From: Triplophysa rosa
Lineage: Eukaryota; Chordata; Actinopteri; Cypriniformes; Nemacheilidae
DNA length: 64,000 bases
Reading direction: 5' to 3'
NCBI RefSeq assembly: GCF_024868665.1
Contig: NC_079898.1
Location: 23,111,364-23,175,363, forward strand
The notes under the pieces were generated by a model. It was not told the origin of the DNA. It made no database searches and was given only the letters and a program-made list of their open reading frames with translations. The stretch's first letter is position 1. Each line of letters opens with the position of its first letter. Positions 37,196-48,699 of this stretch are shown here, in pieces. Position numbers and translations under genes: made by a program.

Positions 37196-38896
37196 CCAAA
37201 ACAGTAAGAGAAAAAGAGAAGATAAAACCGCAGTAAACAAAACACAAAAAGGGCAAGTCAACCGCTGGAGAGGATGAAAATCTGCTACGCATTTATTCGG
37301 TGCAGAAACGGGCGCCCTTGGGAACGCTGCGTCTGTGGCGGAAAACATTTTTAGCATAAATTACGAAACGTCTCAAGTCCCCCCTGAGCGCAGATCAGCC
37401 GTGGCGGCGCTGGACTCCCTCTCTGTGTACGTGCGGTTGAGTTTCAGAAAGATCCGCCTCCTCAGAGGTCTGCCCACTCCCCGCTCACCTCAACTGGGGC
37501 CTGATTTCATCAAAGCCTCACGTCCTGTCTTTGATGGGCAATGAACCCTGCGGTCCCACAGAAGGTCCTGTCCTGCTTCGTCTCTGTCCCCGATCTCATT
37601 CCTCCGTCCGCGCCGGCCAACTTTTATCATCCACCTATTTTTCTCATCTAAATCCCTCATTTCTCACCCTTTCTGTCTCTGCCTTCTCGGTCACGTCTTT
37701 AGCCAAGCGCGGGTCAATAGGGCGGCGAATGTGATGGAAAACACGGTAGGAGATGACATTTAACACAGTATGGCTCTAAAATACACCACAATGGCACAAA
37801 TAAACACTGAGGACTGAATTCAATAAAAGTATATTGCATGTTTTGGGCTTCACTATATGATTTATGCAAATCTGGTGAAGACGCAAACACGCTCAAACAA
37901 TTATTGTCGCAGCACCGTTCCCCATCTAACAGGCCAGTTCTGAGCAAGGTTGTGCGATCTAGCATACTTCATACTAGCATCGCTACACTACTGTACTGTT
38001 ACAAAGACACCTGTCTCAGCTCTCCCGCCAAAAATGTACTCGACTACAGCGAGTGTCTGGAAACACGCCCGGTTTGAGAGCTCGTCTCCATCATTTTATG
38101 AGTTACGCGTATGGTTAATCTGAAATTGGATATGAAAGCGGATCTCGTGTTTGCTTGGCTCGTACAAAACTCTGAATATCTTTCAAAGACTTGAAGCCAT
38201 GAACCTTGTTAACGCTTGCAATACAGCATCTGGTTATTTCTTAATAGCTCCATTGTTGCAAACACAACAAAGACCTGTGCACTCCATCCGGAAATTGCAT
38301 AAAACCAGCCAATTAGATTAGAGCTTTAGAGAAACCTCATGTTGTGTTATACGCAATACATTAGATGGTTAGTGAACACAAGATGTGTTCGTAAAACACA
38401 AGTTAAACAAATTTCTTCTTTTAAATGAAAATCGAGTCAGTTTACATGTGAATCGTTCAGTTAAATTGAAAGCAACAATTCATGTATGTGGATTCGTATA
38501 CATTCAATTTAAACAAAAACTGGTTTTGATTAATCATCGTGACTGAGATTTTCAGTGTTTGGTATATTTCTCTCTATCAGTACGCAGGACTCCTGCAGAT
38601 ATGTGCATCGCAAATCTCTACACGAGCATCTCTCCTCAGCTGCCCACATCCTCAGGTCACTCTCAGATGAAATATTTCAGTTCAAGTTAAGAGATCTGAG
38701 ATTTTTATCCTCCAGCAACCCCCAAACCTTATATGACCATAGCTCGTGGCAAACTGCAATCTCTAACAACATCTTGAAGCTAGTCTAGTTACAGACCTTC
38801 ATATACAGCTTGCAAAGAGTTCACAGATCTTCATCTACTGTAGACAGACCAGACAGATGATCAGCCAAATTTCAGACTAGCTTATTCACTTTGGCA
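37196..38896. other. Intron; nothing recognised
   Basis: No exon or RNA gene supported; GC-richer at 37,300-37,720. Confidence 0.35.
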
Positions 38897-39081
38897 ATCA
38901 TGACCCAGTTTTTTTTCAAGATTTGTTTTTGGCGTCTCTATTGTTAGAGTGAAGTGGGAGAGAGAAGGGGGTGGGTTCGGGAAAGGACCACGAGACGGGA
39001 ATCGATCCCGGGTCGCCCGATGCGCCACATGTCGGAGCACTGCCCACTAGGCTATCGGCTCCGACATCATGACCCAGTTTT
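38897..39081 (-). mobile_element. tRNA-derived SINE with perfect target-site duplication
   Basis: The 16-bp direct repeats ATCATGACCCAGTTTT (38,897-38,912 and 39,066-39,081) flank an insert of about 153 bp. On the minus strand it starts GTCGGAGCCGATAGCCTAGT (A box TAGCCTAGTGGGCAGTGC), has B box GGATCGATTCCCG, and ends in an A-run. Intact duplications indicate a fairly recent insertion, 50 bp from the EC2/EC3 exon. Confidence 0.85.
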
Positions 39082-39131
39082 GAGCTTTTAAAAACATCTA
39101 CAGCAGTGTTTCACCGGTTCTGAGTTCTTAC

Positions 39132-39302
39132 CGGGTCTGTGAGCTCTGGAATGACCACGCGGTATGTGATCGGGCTGCAGTCCTGAGTGTTGTTGACCAG
39201 AAGGCATGGGAGAAATATGGGACCCATATCGTCTCCATCTAAAACGTCCAGGGTTAGTGTGGTGGTTGCCGTGCGACGACTTCCTGGAAACGGAGCCCGG
39301 TC
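39132..39302 (-). CDS. pcdh15: pcdh15 exon: EC2 end and EC3 start, with EC3 cysteine pair
   Basis: 171 bases, residues 183-239, phase 0-0. It contains [18 protein letters not shown] and NNTQDC followed by [12 protein letters not shown] (204-207) is the unusual EC2-EC3 linker typical of PCDH15, and Cys215/Cys224 match the conserved cysteine pair at the start of EC3. NNT is a potential glycosylation site. Acceptor ATCCCAG, donor GTAAGA. A SINE with perfect target-site duplications lies about 50 bp downstream in the intron. Confidence 0.95.
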
Positions 39303-39519
39303 CTGGGATAAAAAGCAGTCATGTTACCATAGTTACCGACCTTCATATACAGCATGGATAGAGTTTACAGATCTGCATTCAGAGAGACAAATGAGAATAT
39401 TAAAACAATATTTCATCAAAATGAACTCAATTTTGAACTAAAAATCTATTCCAAATAAAAAAGATCAATAACAAATAAATAATATATAATATGTAAATAA
39501 AAATAATGAATAATATATA

Positions 39520-39810
39520 CAGCCGCAGGAAATATTAAGAGACCATTTCAAAATTATTTTCAGTTTCTCTGAATATATTATCTATAGGTATGTTTAGGTA
39601 AAATGATCATTTTAATTTCTTTCTGTGAACTACTAAAAATCTTTCTCCCAAATTTCAATAAAAATATAATTTCTATTTGCATTTATTCGCAGAAAATGAA
39701 AACTGGAGAAACAGGTCAAAATAACTCTATAATAAAGATGCTCTATATTTTTTCAGACCTCAAATACTGCAAAGAAAACAAGTTCATATTCACTATACAA
39801 CAGTGATATT
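39520..39810 (+). repeat. Dispersed repeat, copy 2
   Basis: Shares AAATATTAAGAGACCATTT, GGTAAAATGATCATTTTA, CTGTGAACTACTAAAAAT and CAGACCTCAAATACTGCAAA with 4,255-4,510. The beginning CAGCCGCAGGAAATATTAAG may be the element end. Confidence 0.6.
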
Positions 39811-40504
39811 TGTACATGTATTTAGGAAAATATATATTCAATATAATCTAATATATAAAATAATCTAGTTCAAATATTTGTTATCCTATGTCATCCTATG
39901 TCAGTCTTTCACTGTTGGATGACTTTATGTCACTTCTGAGGTTTGATTTTGTTGAAGCTCAACAGACACTGGACTGGATCACAATACATCTAGAAATGCT
40001 GATTAAATGAACATTTGGAATGATTTCTTCATTTTTGTTCTGCAGCGTATTTCCGTTTCTCTTTAAGAAAAGAGATGAACAGCATTTAGCATAGACAGGA
40101 AGTCCTGCATCACCTCCTATCAGGTTTCAGAAAAACCTACAGACTTAAACACAACAAACTCGGTAGAAAAAACAATCCCCTTGTTCTCCACATCATGAAA
40201 TGATTGCATTGTTTTGGAGGAGGCCTGAATTAAAGCGTTTATTGGAGCGGTTGGCTCCTCTGGCCTCTGGGGTCCGGCCACCTCACAGAGATTCTCTTCT
40301 CTACGGCTTTACAGCTGATTGTGCATTCAGCTCATGGGAAGCTGGAGGGATGCGTTTGGATGTGAATCAGGATGCTGGTTATTCAGAGACTGATAGAGGG
40401 AAGTGTTTGGAATTTTAAAAACGTGCATTGTGCAAACGGGCAACCTCAATGCCGACTGTCCAAAAATACAAGGGTTATTCTATAACCTATAGAAAAGCAT
40501 AGAT

Positions 40505-40600
40505 AATACTGTATGTAGACACCCACATCTTATAGCCCGGAGGCATTGAACCGCCAACCTTAAGTCATAAGCTTTAGCCACTCCACTGCATTTTTAGGGA
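40505..40600 (-). mobile_element. Degenerate tRNA-like SINE head
   Basis: On the minus strand GGAGTGGCTAAAGCTTATG then GGCGGTTCAATGCCTCCGGG resembles A and B boxes. It is decayed. Confidence 0.4.
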
Positions 40601-40783
40601 TTGTCTGAGTCTTGGGTTGAATGTTATTGAAGTCTTAAGAAAAAGTATTATTTTGTGTTGAAATGATACTTTTTTAGAGAGGATAATTGAATTCCTGAAA
40701 CACTTCTTTAAAGTTCATTATACACACTATAAAAACATCTAATGATACAGTGCAGAATATGTTTTATGTTTGAATAATCTTAC

Positions 40784-40894
40784 ATTGGCCTGGACTATAA
40801 TTAGATAGCGAGTCCTCTCCTCGTAGTTCAGTCTCTCTGTCAAAACAATGTTACCAGACAGAGTCCCAGCGACCCGCACAGTCCGGTTAGACAT
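40784..40894 (-). CDS. pcdh15: pcdh15 exon: EC2 second half
   Basis: 111 bases, residues 146-182, phase 0-0. It contains LSGNIVLTERLNYEERTRY and ends IIVQAN; NYE stands in the DRE position of a cadherin repeat, as in mammalian PCDH15. The first ten residues (MSNRTVRVAG) differ clearly from the mammalian sequence, whereas the rest is well conserved. Acceptor CTCTCAG, donor GTAAGA. Confidence 0.93.
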
Positions 40895-41025
40895 CTGAGA
40901 GAGAGAGAGAACAATTTTAAATGAAATATTACAGTTGGTAAGTTCATTAGATCTCCATCTGTGCAGTCGTGGCTTTAAATGAAGCATTAATGACAGTTAG
41001 CACGAGAGGAGTTGTGATGAAGTAC

Positions 41026-41145
41026 CGGGTCATTTGGGTTGTACTGAATGCCGTATTCGATCTGTCCATTTGGCCCGTCGTCGATGTCCGTGGCTCCGTT
41101 GTTTCCCGAGAAGCCGGTGAAGATGGTGGTACCGGCTGGAGTGAG
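41026..41145 (-). CDS. pcdh15: pcdh15 exon: EC2 first half
   Basis: 120 bases, residues 106-145, phase 0-0. The translation includes [20 protein letters not shown] and [17 protein letters not shown], with the calcium-binding DIDD pair of EC2. Acceptor TCTCCAG; donor GTACTT, a weaker donor than its neighbours. Only about 130 bp of intron separates it from the next exon at 40,894. Confidence 0.95.
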
Positions 41146-43178
41146 CTGGAGAGACATACACATGAAACATACTTCACACCGGCTACATGTTTGTGTTACA
41201 ACACACTCTGACAAGCCTCAGATGTGACCCGCCAACGTCCAGATACTGCAGATGTGTGTGTGTTTCTTTTGCTTTATCTTGGAAGACTAGACAGAGAGAA
41301 AATAAAGATATACAAAGAGAAAAAGAGCAAGGAAAGGAACTAAATGAGAGAGAATCAAGCATATGATCGCACACAGATAAATATATTCAAATTACAGTTT
41401 TAGGTCATTCTACAATTGCGGTGACATTTTCATCTGAATCTGAGTTTTTTTTTCCAGAAATGAAGCTCATCAATAATACATTAAACCTACTGTGCAACAT
41501 GAATTATATTCTCCTCTTTCTTGTTCCTTACAAGGTCACACTAAAGAGTTGTAAAGTCTTCACCACTGCCTGACCTGACGTCTTCTGCCTGTGTTACTAG
41601 ACCTACATGTAAAGACAACGAAAGCACCCCTGCAAACCAGTATAACACCAATAAATATTCAACATGGCCTCTATCGAATATTTTGAATGTTATTTATTTT
41701 TTTCTAAATCATCACTCAAATGACCTTTAACCTAGGAAATATTTTTGTGTCTTTTTATAAAGGCAAATGTATTCCTTGCAAATGTAACGAATGCAGTTTA
41801 TTTACAGATCTTCTCATGCTCATTCCAACAAAACTAAAAACCTATAAGTCTCCATTTAAAGCTTCATCTGATTGGCTGGCTTTACTGATGCAACACCCTG
41901 TGCGAATAAGGACGTAAATGAATATCTTCTTAAAGACATGAATCATATCTTTTAAAGATCTAAAGCATTACAAAATCGTAGATTTCTACTTAGTCTGAAA
42001 TCATGTCTTTACTTACTTTATGTGAGCAATGTCACAAAAACTCTACACCCACATTTTTAGCCATTTTTAGGCGATTTCTGTGCAGTTTGTTCATTGAAAC
42101 TGACGTGCCATTGCATTCCTTTTTATAATTCAGTCTATTATTGTGGCATATTCTATTTCCAGATAAGCCCGCAGGTAAAAACAAAGACCCCAGCTGAGTC
42201 TTGGTTTCCTCCAAGTTTTATTTCTCGTCTATATAAATATCTTAGGACGTTTTTCTCTGCCACTTTGTCTTCGAGGCTCACTGGGGGGTTGTAAGGCACT
42301 ATTCATTGTACAGCTGCTATGTAATGCTATCTATTGTTTATAAACATAACAAACATAAAGAAAAACAGTCATCATCAATACCAAAAACACAAGTTAGCAT
42401 CACCTTCTTCCCACACATACAGTATCACTCCGCACTGCCTCTGGAGCTTTTCCAAAAAACACATACTTAAGAACACCCAGAAAACCCAAAACCCGTCACA
42501 GCACTTTTACATGTAAAGCAGTTCACGGTCACGTGATCACGTCCACCCACATATGCAAATAGCACCCGAAACTCTCCTTCGTCTGTCCCCTGACTTCACA
42601 ATATATTTTCTCATTTTGCATGTACAGACGGAGGGCAGGAGAAAAGTGCGACTGCATATTTGACTTCAAGGGGAGACGAAAGATTGACAACCATAAAGAA
42701 ACCGAGGTTTTACACATCCCCAATGTCCACGAAAATATTCCAACATATTCAAAATAAATGAAAGCCATTAGAGTTAAAAATAGTCATGGTAGATGTTCTT
42801 GAGGAGAGTAGGGTCAATCGTGTGTGTGTGTGTGTGTGTGTGTACGTACGTGTAATGTTAAGTGTAAATTTGAGCTGAGGCCAAGAGGAGATGATTTCAC
42901 ATCTGAATAACTGATGGCGTATGCCTACGGACTATACAATGACTCTACATGTGCCAGCCTCTCTCTTTCGGTCCATTCCACAAATTTAAACAAAAGTGTC
43001 TAGTGGCATTAGCCATGTTTTGAATGCACATAGGATATTTGCCCAGCATGCCAGTAAAATACTGCAGAAAAAGTAAGAAGAATAAGGTAACACTAAATTA
43101 TAATTGAAACAGAGAGAAAAGAGAAAGAGAGACAAATGTATCGGTGGATAAAAGATCAAGACGCTGCACACGTCTCAC
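41146..43178. other. Intron with microsatellite and possible retroposon fragment
   Basis: 42,160-42,330 (CCCAGCTGAGTCTTGGTTTC ... GTACAGCTGCTATGTAATG) resembles the 3' region of the retroelement at 48,700-49,590, weakly. A GT run lies at 42,820-42,842. Nothing else is supportable. Confidence 0.4.
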
Positions 43179-43334
43179 CTCATTAACCGCAACGTAGTAC
43201 CGAGGTTGCTGGAAAACAGGCGTGTTGTCATTTCTGTCCCTTACGACTATCCGTACTTCATGCAGAATAACTGTCCCCACCAGTTCATTGGTGCACTGGA
43301 CCTGAACCACGATGGTGGTGATATAACTGGGTGG
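43179..43334 (-). CDS. pcdh15: pcdh15 exon: EC1 end and start of EC2
   Basis: 156 bases, residues 54-105, phase 0 at both ends. It carries VVQVQC (Cys67), [18 protein letters not shown] and YYVAVNE. DRNDN at 86-90 is the EC1-EC2 calcium linker. [13 protein letters not shown] is practically invariant in vertebrate PCDH15 and lies in the part of EC1 that packs against cadherin-23. Acceptor CTTTCAG, donor GTGAGA. Confidence 0.96.
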
Positions 43335-43600
43335 CTGAAAGAAAAAAACAATGTATTTATTTAATATAGACAAACTAAACTTTTGTATACCAAAATACAT
43401 CAAAATGAAACAAATCGTTAGGTGAGACCCCACCCACAAGCAGGGATTTTAGATATTACAAAAGCATCATCTATACACGCACCATAAAGTAACACATTTA
43501 TGATCAAACGTGCTAAACTATGGCTTGTTGTGCAGCACACCAATAACATTAGGGCATCGAGCACTGGACCGCCCACTGTGACCATCAATACAACCACTCA

Positions 43601-44301
43601 GGGGTGCGTTTCCCAAAAGCATCGTTAGCCAACTATGGTCGCAAGTTCCGTCGTTCCAGCATAGTTCAACGATTTAAGTGTTTCCCGAAACTATCGTTCC
43701 AACGATCAATCGCAAACAGCATTGCAAAGTTGCGTTGTTGGAACTACAGGTCTAGAGCTGTGGTTAGAAGCATAGTTCCTTTTTATTATGACGTATAGAC
43801 TTACAAGAATCATGCCTTTGAGCAAACTAAGCAAGCAACATGCAGTGCATTCTATATCCATAATTAGAAATACAAACAAATTTAATTTTACATCTTTTAG
43901 TTTGTTAAGAAAATACAAGCGCTGTTTTTTGAAAAGTGCGCATGCGCATGATCGTACATGCACTGGGAGGAAATTTATGAATTAATGAAATATCGTGAAA
44001 TAAAACAACAGATAACAAAATAGGATAACTAAAGTCGCTGTTAAATGCAATGTATGTTATTTACAGCAAGAATTTGACGTTAATTCGACCTGAACATATT
44101 TATTAGTAGATGTCATTACTCCACCACCTGTGTGGCGTCATCAACTAGATTGCTGAACCAACTTGGTTCAAACAATTGATCTCTGACAGAGTTACTACGG
44201 TTTCGGGAAACAGTCGTGAGTAGCTAGTTAGTTTCTCAAACGATGCATCGTACTATGGTGGTTAACCAGCAAGTTATGTCGTTGTTCGGGAAACGCACCC
44301 C
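43601..44301. mobile_element. Inverted-repeat DNA element, about 700 bp
   Basis: Ends GGGGTGCGTTTCCC and GGGAAACGCACCCC are perfect 14-bp inverted repeats. Subterminal blocks (AGCATCGTTAGCCAACTATG; CGATGCATCG; TTTCGGGAAACAGTCGT) echo one another. No transposase is readable, so it is non-autonomous. Confidence 0.8.
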
Positions 44302-44904
44302 ATGATATGTGACAATAAAACAGAACAAAGGAGATTAGTTTCAGGGCTGCACTCGGTCGCTTGGATAAATAATGGTGTGTTTGGACTCAGTCGAGCTGTT
44401 GAGTAAAGCGTCAGAATCCTACAAAGCCGCCCGAAGAGGAGCAACAAGGTTTTCTCCAATAACCAACTGTAGAGATGATGGAGGTAAGACGGCTTGTCTA
44501 TCTGTAGGGATTTTTTCCCGAGCTGATAGGATGGTTAGGTGATTGGTTATAGAAAGCCAACCGGGCTGTGCTCCTCCCGAACTTTGTTAATAAAACATCA
44601 TTTCTGTCACTAGACCCCCCCCCCAAAATGACACATTGGACCTTTAAAAACACATGCAGTTTATGTACTATCAAATAACAGTCAATGAACATGGATTGAA
44701 ACCATTCAATAACAGGCCAACTTTTAATGACAAACTATATTTTGTACAGATTTAATTTAGTTTCGGCAAGTAGTATGATATGATTTATGATACAGTACAA
44801 CTGCTGTTAAATTGACCTGCACTACCAAACCCAGTGAATTAACAGTAAACTGTCATAGACAAAATCTCCATAAAACATCTTTATAAAGTTCAAGCACACT
44901 CACA
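44302..44904. other. Intron; diverged repeat-like block
   Basis: 44,316-44,650 resembles an interspersed fish sequence (CCCCAAAATGACACATTGGA then CCTTTAAAAA) but I cannot define its ends. Confidence 0.3.
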
Positions 44905-45535
44905 ATAGGGCTGTCACGATTATTAAATTTGGCTGACGATTAATTGTCTAATAAATCATTGCGATTATGACGATTAATTGTCTGTTTTAGAGCTTGGACT
45001 TGTAATTCTCATACATTTTTTATTCAGCTTTGAAACGACCATTGTTCTGAATATAAAGACTATGTTCTTTTTCTTGGAAATGCAGAGGAAAAATTGGGTC
45101 ATCATATATTTAAGGTTTAGGCTTTTACCTGTCAATAATACAACCGCCAAATACTTGTAAATTAAGTAACTGATCAGGAGTGAATTGAAGCCACCATTAA
45201 AATGCTATCAGTCATAGAAATGCTTCTAGTCTGATTTTTTTCTCACTTGCGAGACTACAATAAAAGATTACTTCTATGTTAATGAGATTTTGGTAGACTG
45301 GTTTTCACACTGAAATAATATTAAATTGTACTGCAGGTTATTTTTATGGTATATGCTTTAGTTTTTTTAAAGTGATTGTGTTGTGGTGGTACATTTTACA
45401 AGTATTACCATGCTTTAGTTACAATATATAAAATATGCAATATGCAGATGCACTACAGCTCCCCCTAGTGTCTTCAATAGAGATGTGCAATAATTGCGAT
45501 GATCTGAAACCATCGCGATGAGGTCAAACATTAGC
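44905..45535. repeat. Possible hAT-like repeat (AGGGCTGTCACGATTATT)
   Basis: Starts ATAGGGCTGTCACGATTATT, followed by repeats of GACGATTAATTGTCT. Near 45,485 GATGTGCAATAATTGCGATG may be the opposite part. Ends are not proven. Confidence 0.4.
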
Positions 45536-45790
45536 TGATGTTCTGTGAATCAGATTACCGTTAACAGAGTTAATATAGTCTAGTGCAGTTATAAAGCAGA
45601 GCGGCTGTGAGGATTTAACATGCTGCTGTTCACGCTAAACTTCATTGTTCGAGCTTCTGTTTGACTCACAGACTTCAGGCAGACTGCCACACATACATAA
45701 GGCTTTTCCCTCTGTGTCAGCCAAGGGACAGCAGCTGCAATGTGTTATATTTGACAGTGTGTAGGCGCGTGCATGTGTCTGTTTACTCAC

Positions 45791-45951
45791 GTCTCGGTCC
45801 AGCACTCGTCCAGTGCTGTTGAGATACAGTCTCTGCATCGCGGGGTCAAGGATAACCCAGTAATCATAGTTATCTAGCAGCGTCAAGGAGATGGTTCTAT
45901 CTGGATCTTGTGCTCGACCGTTGATCTGCATGTTTTCCACAAGAACTGTGC
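45791..45951 (-). CDS. pcdh15: pcdh15 exon: EC1 central part
   Basis: 161 bases, residues 1-53 plus two bases completing a Gly codon from the upstream exon. The sequence contains [20 protein letters not shown] and [11 protein letters not shown], which closely match vertebrate PCDH15 EC1. Acceptor is TTTCAG on the minus strand and donor is GTGAGT. EC1 forms the tip of the handshake with cadherin-23. LNST is a potential N-glycosylation site. The exon starts in phase 1, so the preceding exon must end with a single G; no such exon is visible in 45,952-64,000. Confidence 0.95.
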
Positions 45952-47447
45952 CTGAAAGATAGAAACACGCACAGTTCTGAATGTTTTTCTCATGAATAAA
46001 TAATATGTAGTTATTGTGAACGTAACCATGGGTAAAGGGCATTGCGACCCCTTCAACCGTGACTATATTCGCAATATAGCATGGCCCGAGAGCCTTATTG
46101 CTTTGATAAAAAGGTTATTATAAAAATATAAAAAAATTGATTTCACGTATTGGGTTTCATGAATGATTTGAGACTGAATAATGACTTCGAATTCAGGCTG
46201 TTCATCACGAAAAGCTATTGCATTGCGTCAGAGGACGATCTAGTGCATGAGTCATATGGAGCGATTTTACGCTTTTCTTTTGTCCTTGTTGGAGCTTGAC
46301 AGACCAGTCCCTATAAACACAACAACAGATTTTGTATCGCACAGACAAAATAACAGCGAATTTGACAACAAAGGCTTTTAAGATGCATGATGGGAAATCA
46401 GCTGCCTCAAGCTGACGTCACATTATAGTAACAATAATAATAAGCATAATCATTTTTAGATGTATAAATTATAAAAGAATGTGATTTAGTTGTAGCGATT
46501 CATTATCAAACCCTCTCTCAGACTGTAAACATCTGTGGATGAGAGGCTGATGGTGTAAGAATGTAAAGGTCATAATATCAGGATGTGTTAATGTATGGTT
46601 GGCTGAGCTCTCTCCTCTCCACAAAGATAATTACACTTCATTTGATGCTTCACTGTGTTACAAATTATTTCAGCCTTGCATTAAAACACAAATAATAAAT
46701 CCTCCCTGAGATCCCACAATGCCCACAACCACAAGCATCTCTGGACCTTATTTAAGGGGTTTCATCGCTCATCTGTCATCTTCATCCACCTAATAATTTG
46801 ACATTAGAGATTTCTCTGTACATTTGTTGGAGAGTCATTTCACTTTTATCATTTTGTTAAAAAACCTTAGTTGCATTTAATAATATCCTTCATTCATCCG
46901 CTGCCCAAGGCACAGATGATGTAGTTGCTGTAATCCGTATACCCAAAGCTCTGCTTCTCAACTAGTGGGTTGTGACCCAAAATGAGTCAGATGTCTGTTC
47001 TGATCCCGTTTTGCTGACTGGACAGCGGGGCAAAAACAATGGCTTTGTTTACATGTACACCAACAGTGCCATTATTTCCAATGAGTGAAGAGTGAATTAA
47101 AATGCTTACATAACACGAGCAAAACTCTTCACTTCTGTTTACATGCAGTTTTCTGTGAATCTGTCAAAGCATCGATGGAAAAACGTACTTGAAGGCTATT
47201 AACTAGAAAAAGTACCTTCATTCCAACATTTTACTATAAAGCAATGAATGCAGAAAACAGAGAATGTGATAAAGTAACTTGCTTCATTTGTGATCGGGTG
47301 TGCCGTTTAAATGGTCTGATATGAGCTCTGTAACATACAAAAAAAATGTAATAAATATAAGTAAAAATTGGCTTCGTTTAACAGTTTTTGTATAACCTAC
47401 AAAATACTTAAATTGTTAAGGAAATTGTAAGTAAAAAATACTTTAAA
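45952..47447. other. Start of the very long 5' intron
   Basis: No upstream pcdh15 exon and no other recognisable feature. Confidence 0.4.
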
Positions 47448-47556
47448 GAAACAGTTCACCCAAAAATGGTCACCATTGACTTTCCATAGTAGGAATAAAA
47501 ATTGCTATGGTCAAATCAATGGGGATTATTTTGGGGTGAACTATTCCTTTAAGGAA
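47448..47556. mobile_element. Very short foldback copy (AGTTCACCCAAAA family)
   Basis: AAAGAAACAGTTCACCCAAA at the left and TTGGGGTGAACTATTCCTTT at the right; the middle is deleted, leaving about 109 bp. Confidence 0.7.
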
Positions 47557-47754
47557 ATGTAAACTAAAAAGTATGAATTTTTCATTTTCAATAGTACCAT
47601 AATAGTACAAATTCCAGAAAATACAACTTACAGTAAGGAGAGTAATACCATTGTTACCATGAAACAAGTACATAGCATTTCAAAAAGTCAATTTTTAACT
47701 AGTCATAGTAATAATTAAGCATTTTGTTGGGCTAATATATTAAAAATATTAATT

Positions 47755-47810
47755 AGGCCTGTCAAACGATTAATCGCATACAGAGTAAATGTTTGTGTTT
47801 GCATAATATA

Positions 47811-47841
<31 letters not shown>

Positions 47842-48153
47842 TAGGGCTGTCAAACGATTAATCGCATCCAGAATAAAAGTTTGTGTTTACATAATATATG
47901 TCTATGTACTGTGCATATTAATTTTGTATTTATAAATACAAACACATACACATAATACATATTTAGGAAATATTTACATGTATTATTTATATTTACAATA
48001 ATTGAAATTATATATAAATGTTTATTATTTTTAATTTTCCTTAAATATATGCATGTATGTGTATGTGTTAATAATACAAAATTATTATGCACAGTACACA
48101 GATATATATTATGTAAAACCACTTCTGGATGCGAAATGCGCAATTATCGTTTG
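47755..48153. mobile_element. Two adjoining foldback copies, GTCAAACGATTAAT family
   Basis: A partial copy (CTGTCAAACGATTAATCGCA, from 47,758) runs into a TA repeat, then a fuller copy starts at 47,844 with GGGCTGTCAAACGATTAAT and shows the same palindromic interior as 2,834-3,095. Its right end is worn (CGAAATGCGCAATTATCG). Confidence 0.75.
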
Positions 48154-48699
48154 CGCCTATTTTTAAATTGCAATATAATAATCTAATATATATTTTTGCG
48201 ATTATAAATTTAATACGCAGAAATGTTATATTGCGCAAGCGGCCATTCAGTCACTCATTTTCGTCTCCCCTCCTTCAACCATTCACTTATCTATCAGTGC
48301 CCCCGCCCCCAAAGATAGCCTAATTGGGGTGTAAGAGGCGCATTTATGAAGCGGAAGGACCGACAGAGCAAACGAGTGAAGCGCTAATCTTGCAACTGAC
48401 AAAATATGTTTTGCGCCTGCAGAATACAAGAATTTCCCGGCTAAGGTACAAAACAGCAAAGATAAGAAATGTGTTGCGTGTATTGTATGATGTGAAGCAT
48501 AATGCAGGAAACATGTGTTTAAACTTTAAGCACTAATACATTGTATAAAGTCTCTAACAATACTGCAAAGCATACAAAATGTTATTATACATCACGTTAA
48601 ATCCTATTTATTTGTGAGTCCTATTGATAAAGCCAAACGTGTATCAATGCAGCTTTCATGAAGAATAATCACTAAAAGCCTTCAGGTCTCGGGTTGTTT
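48154..48699. other. Intron; nothing recognised
   Basis: AT-rich with GCGC-containing patches; no element ends could be fixed. Confidence 0.3.

Noticed and set aside
37335..37734. GC-richer region with open plus-strand frames, possible promoter or exon
   Set aside because: No CpG island, no splice sites framing a conserved peptide, and no match to pcdh15.
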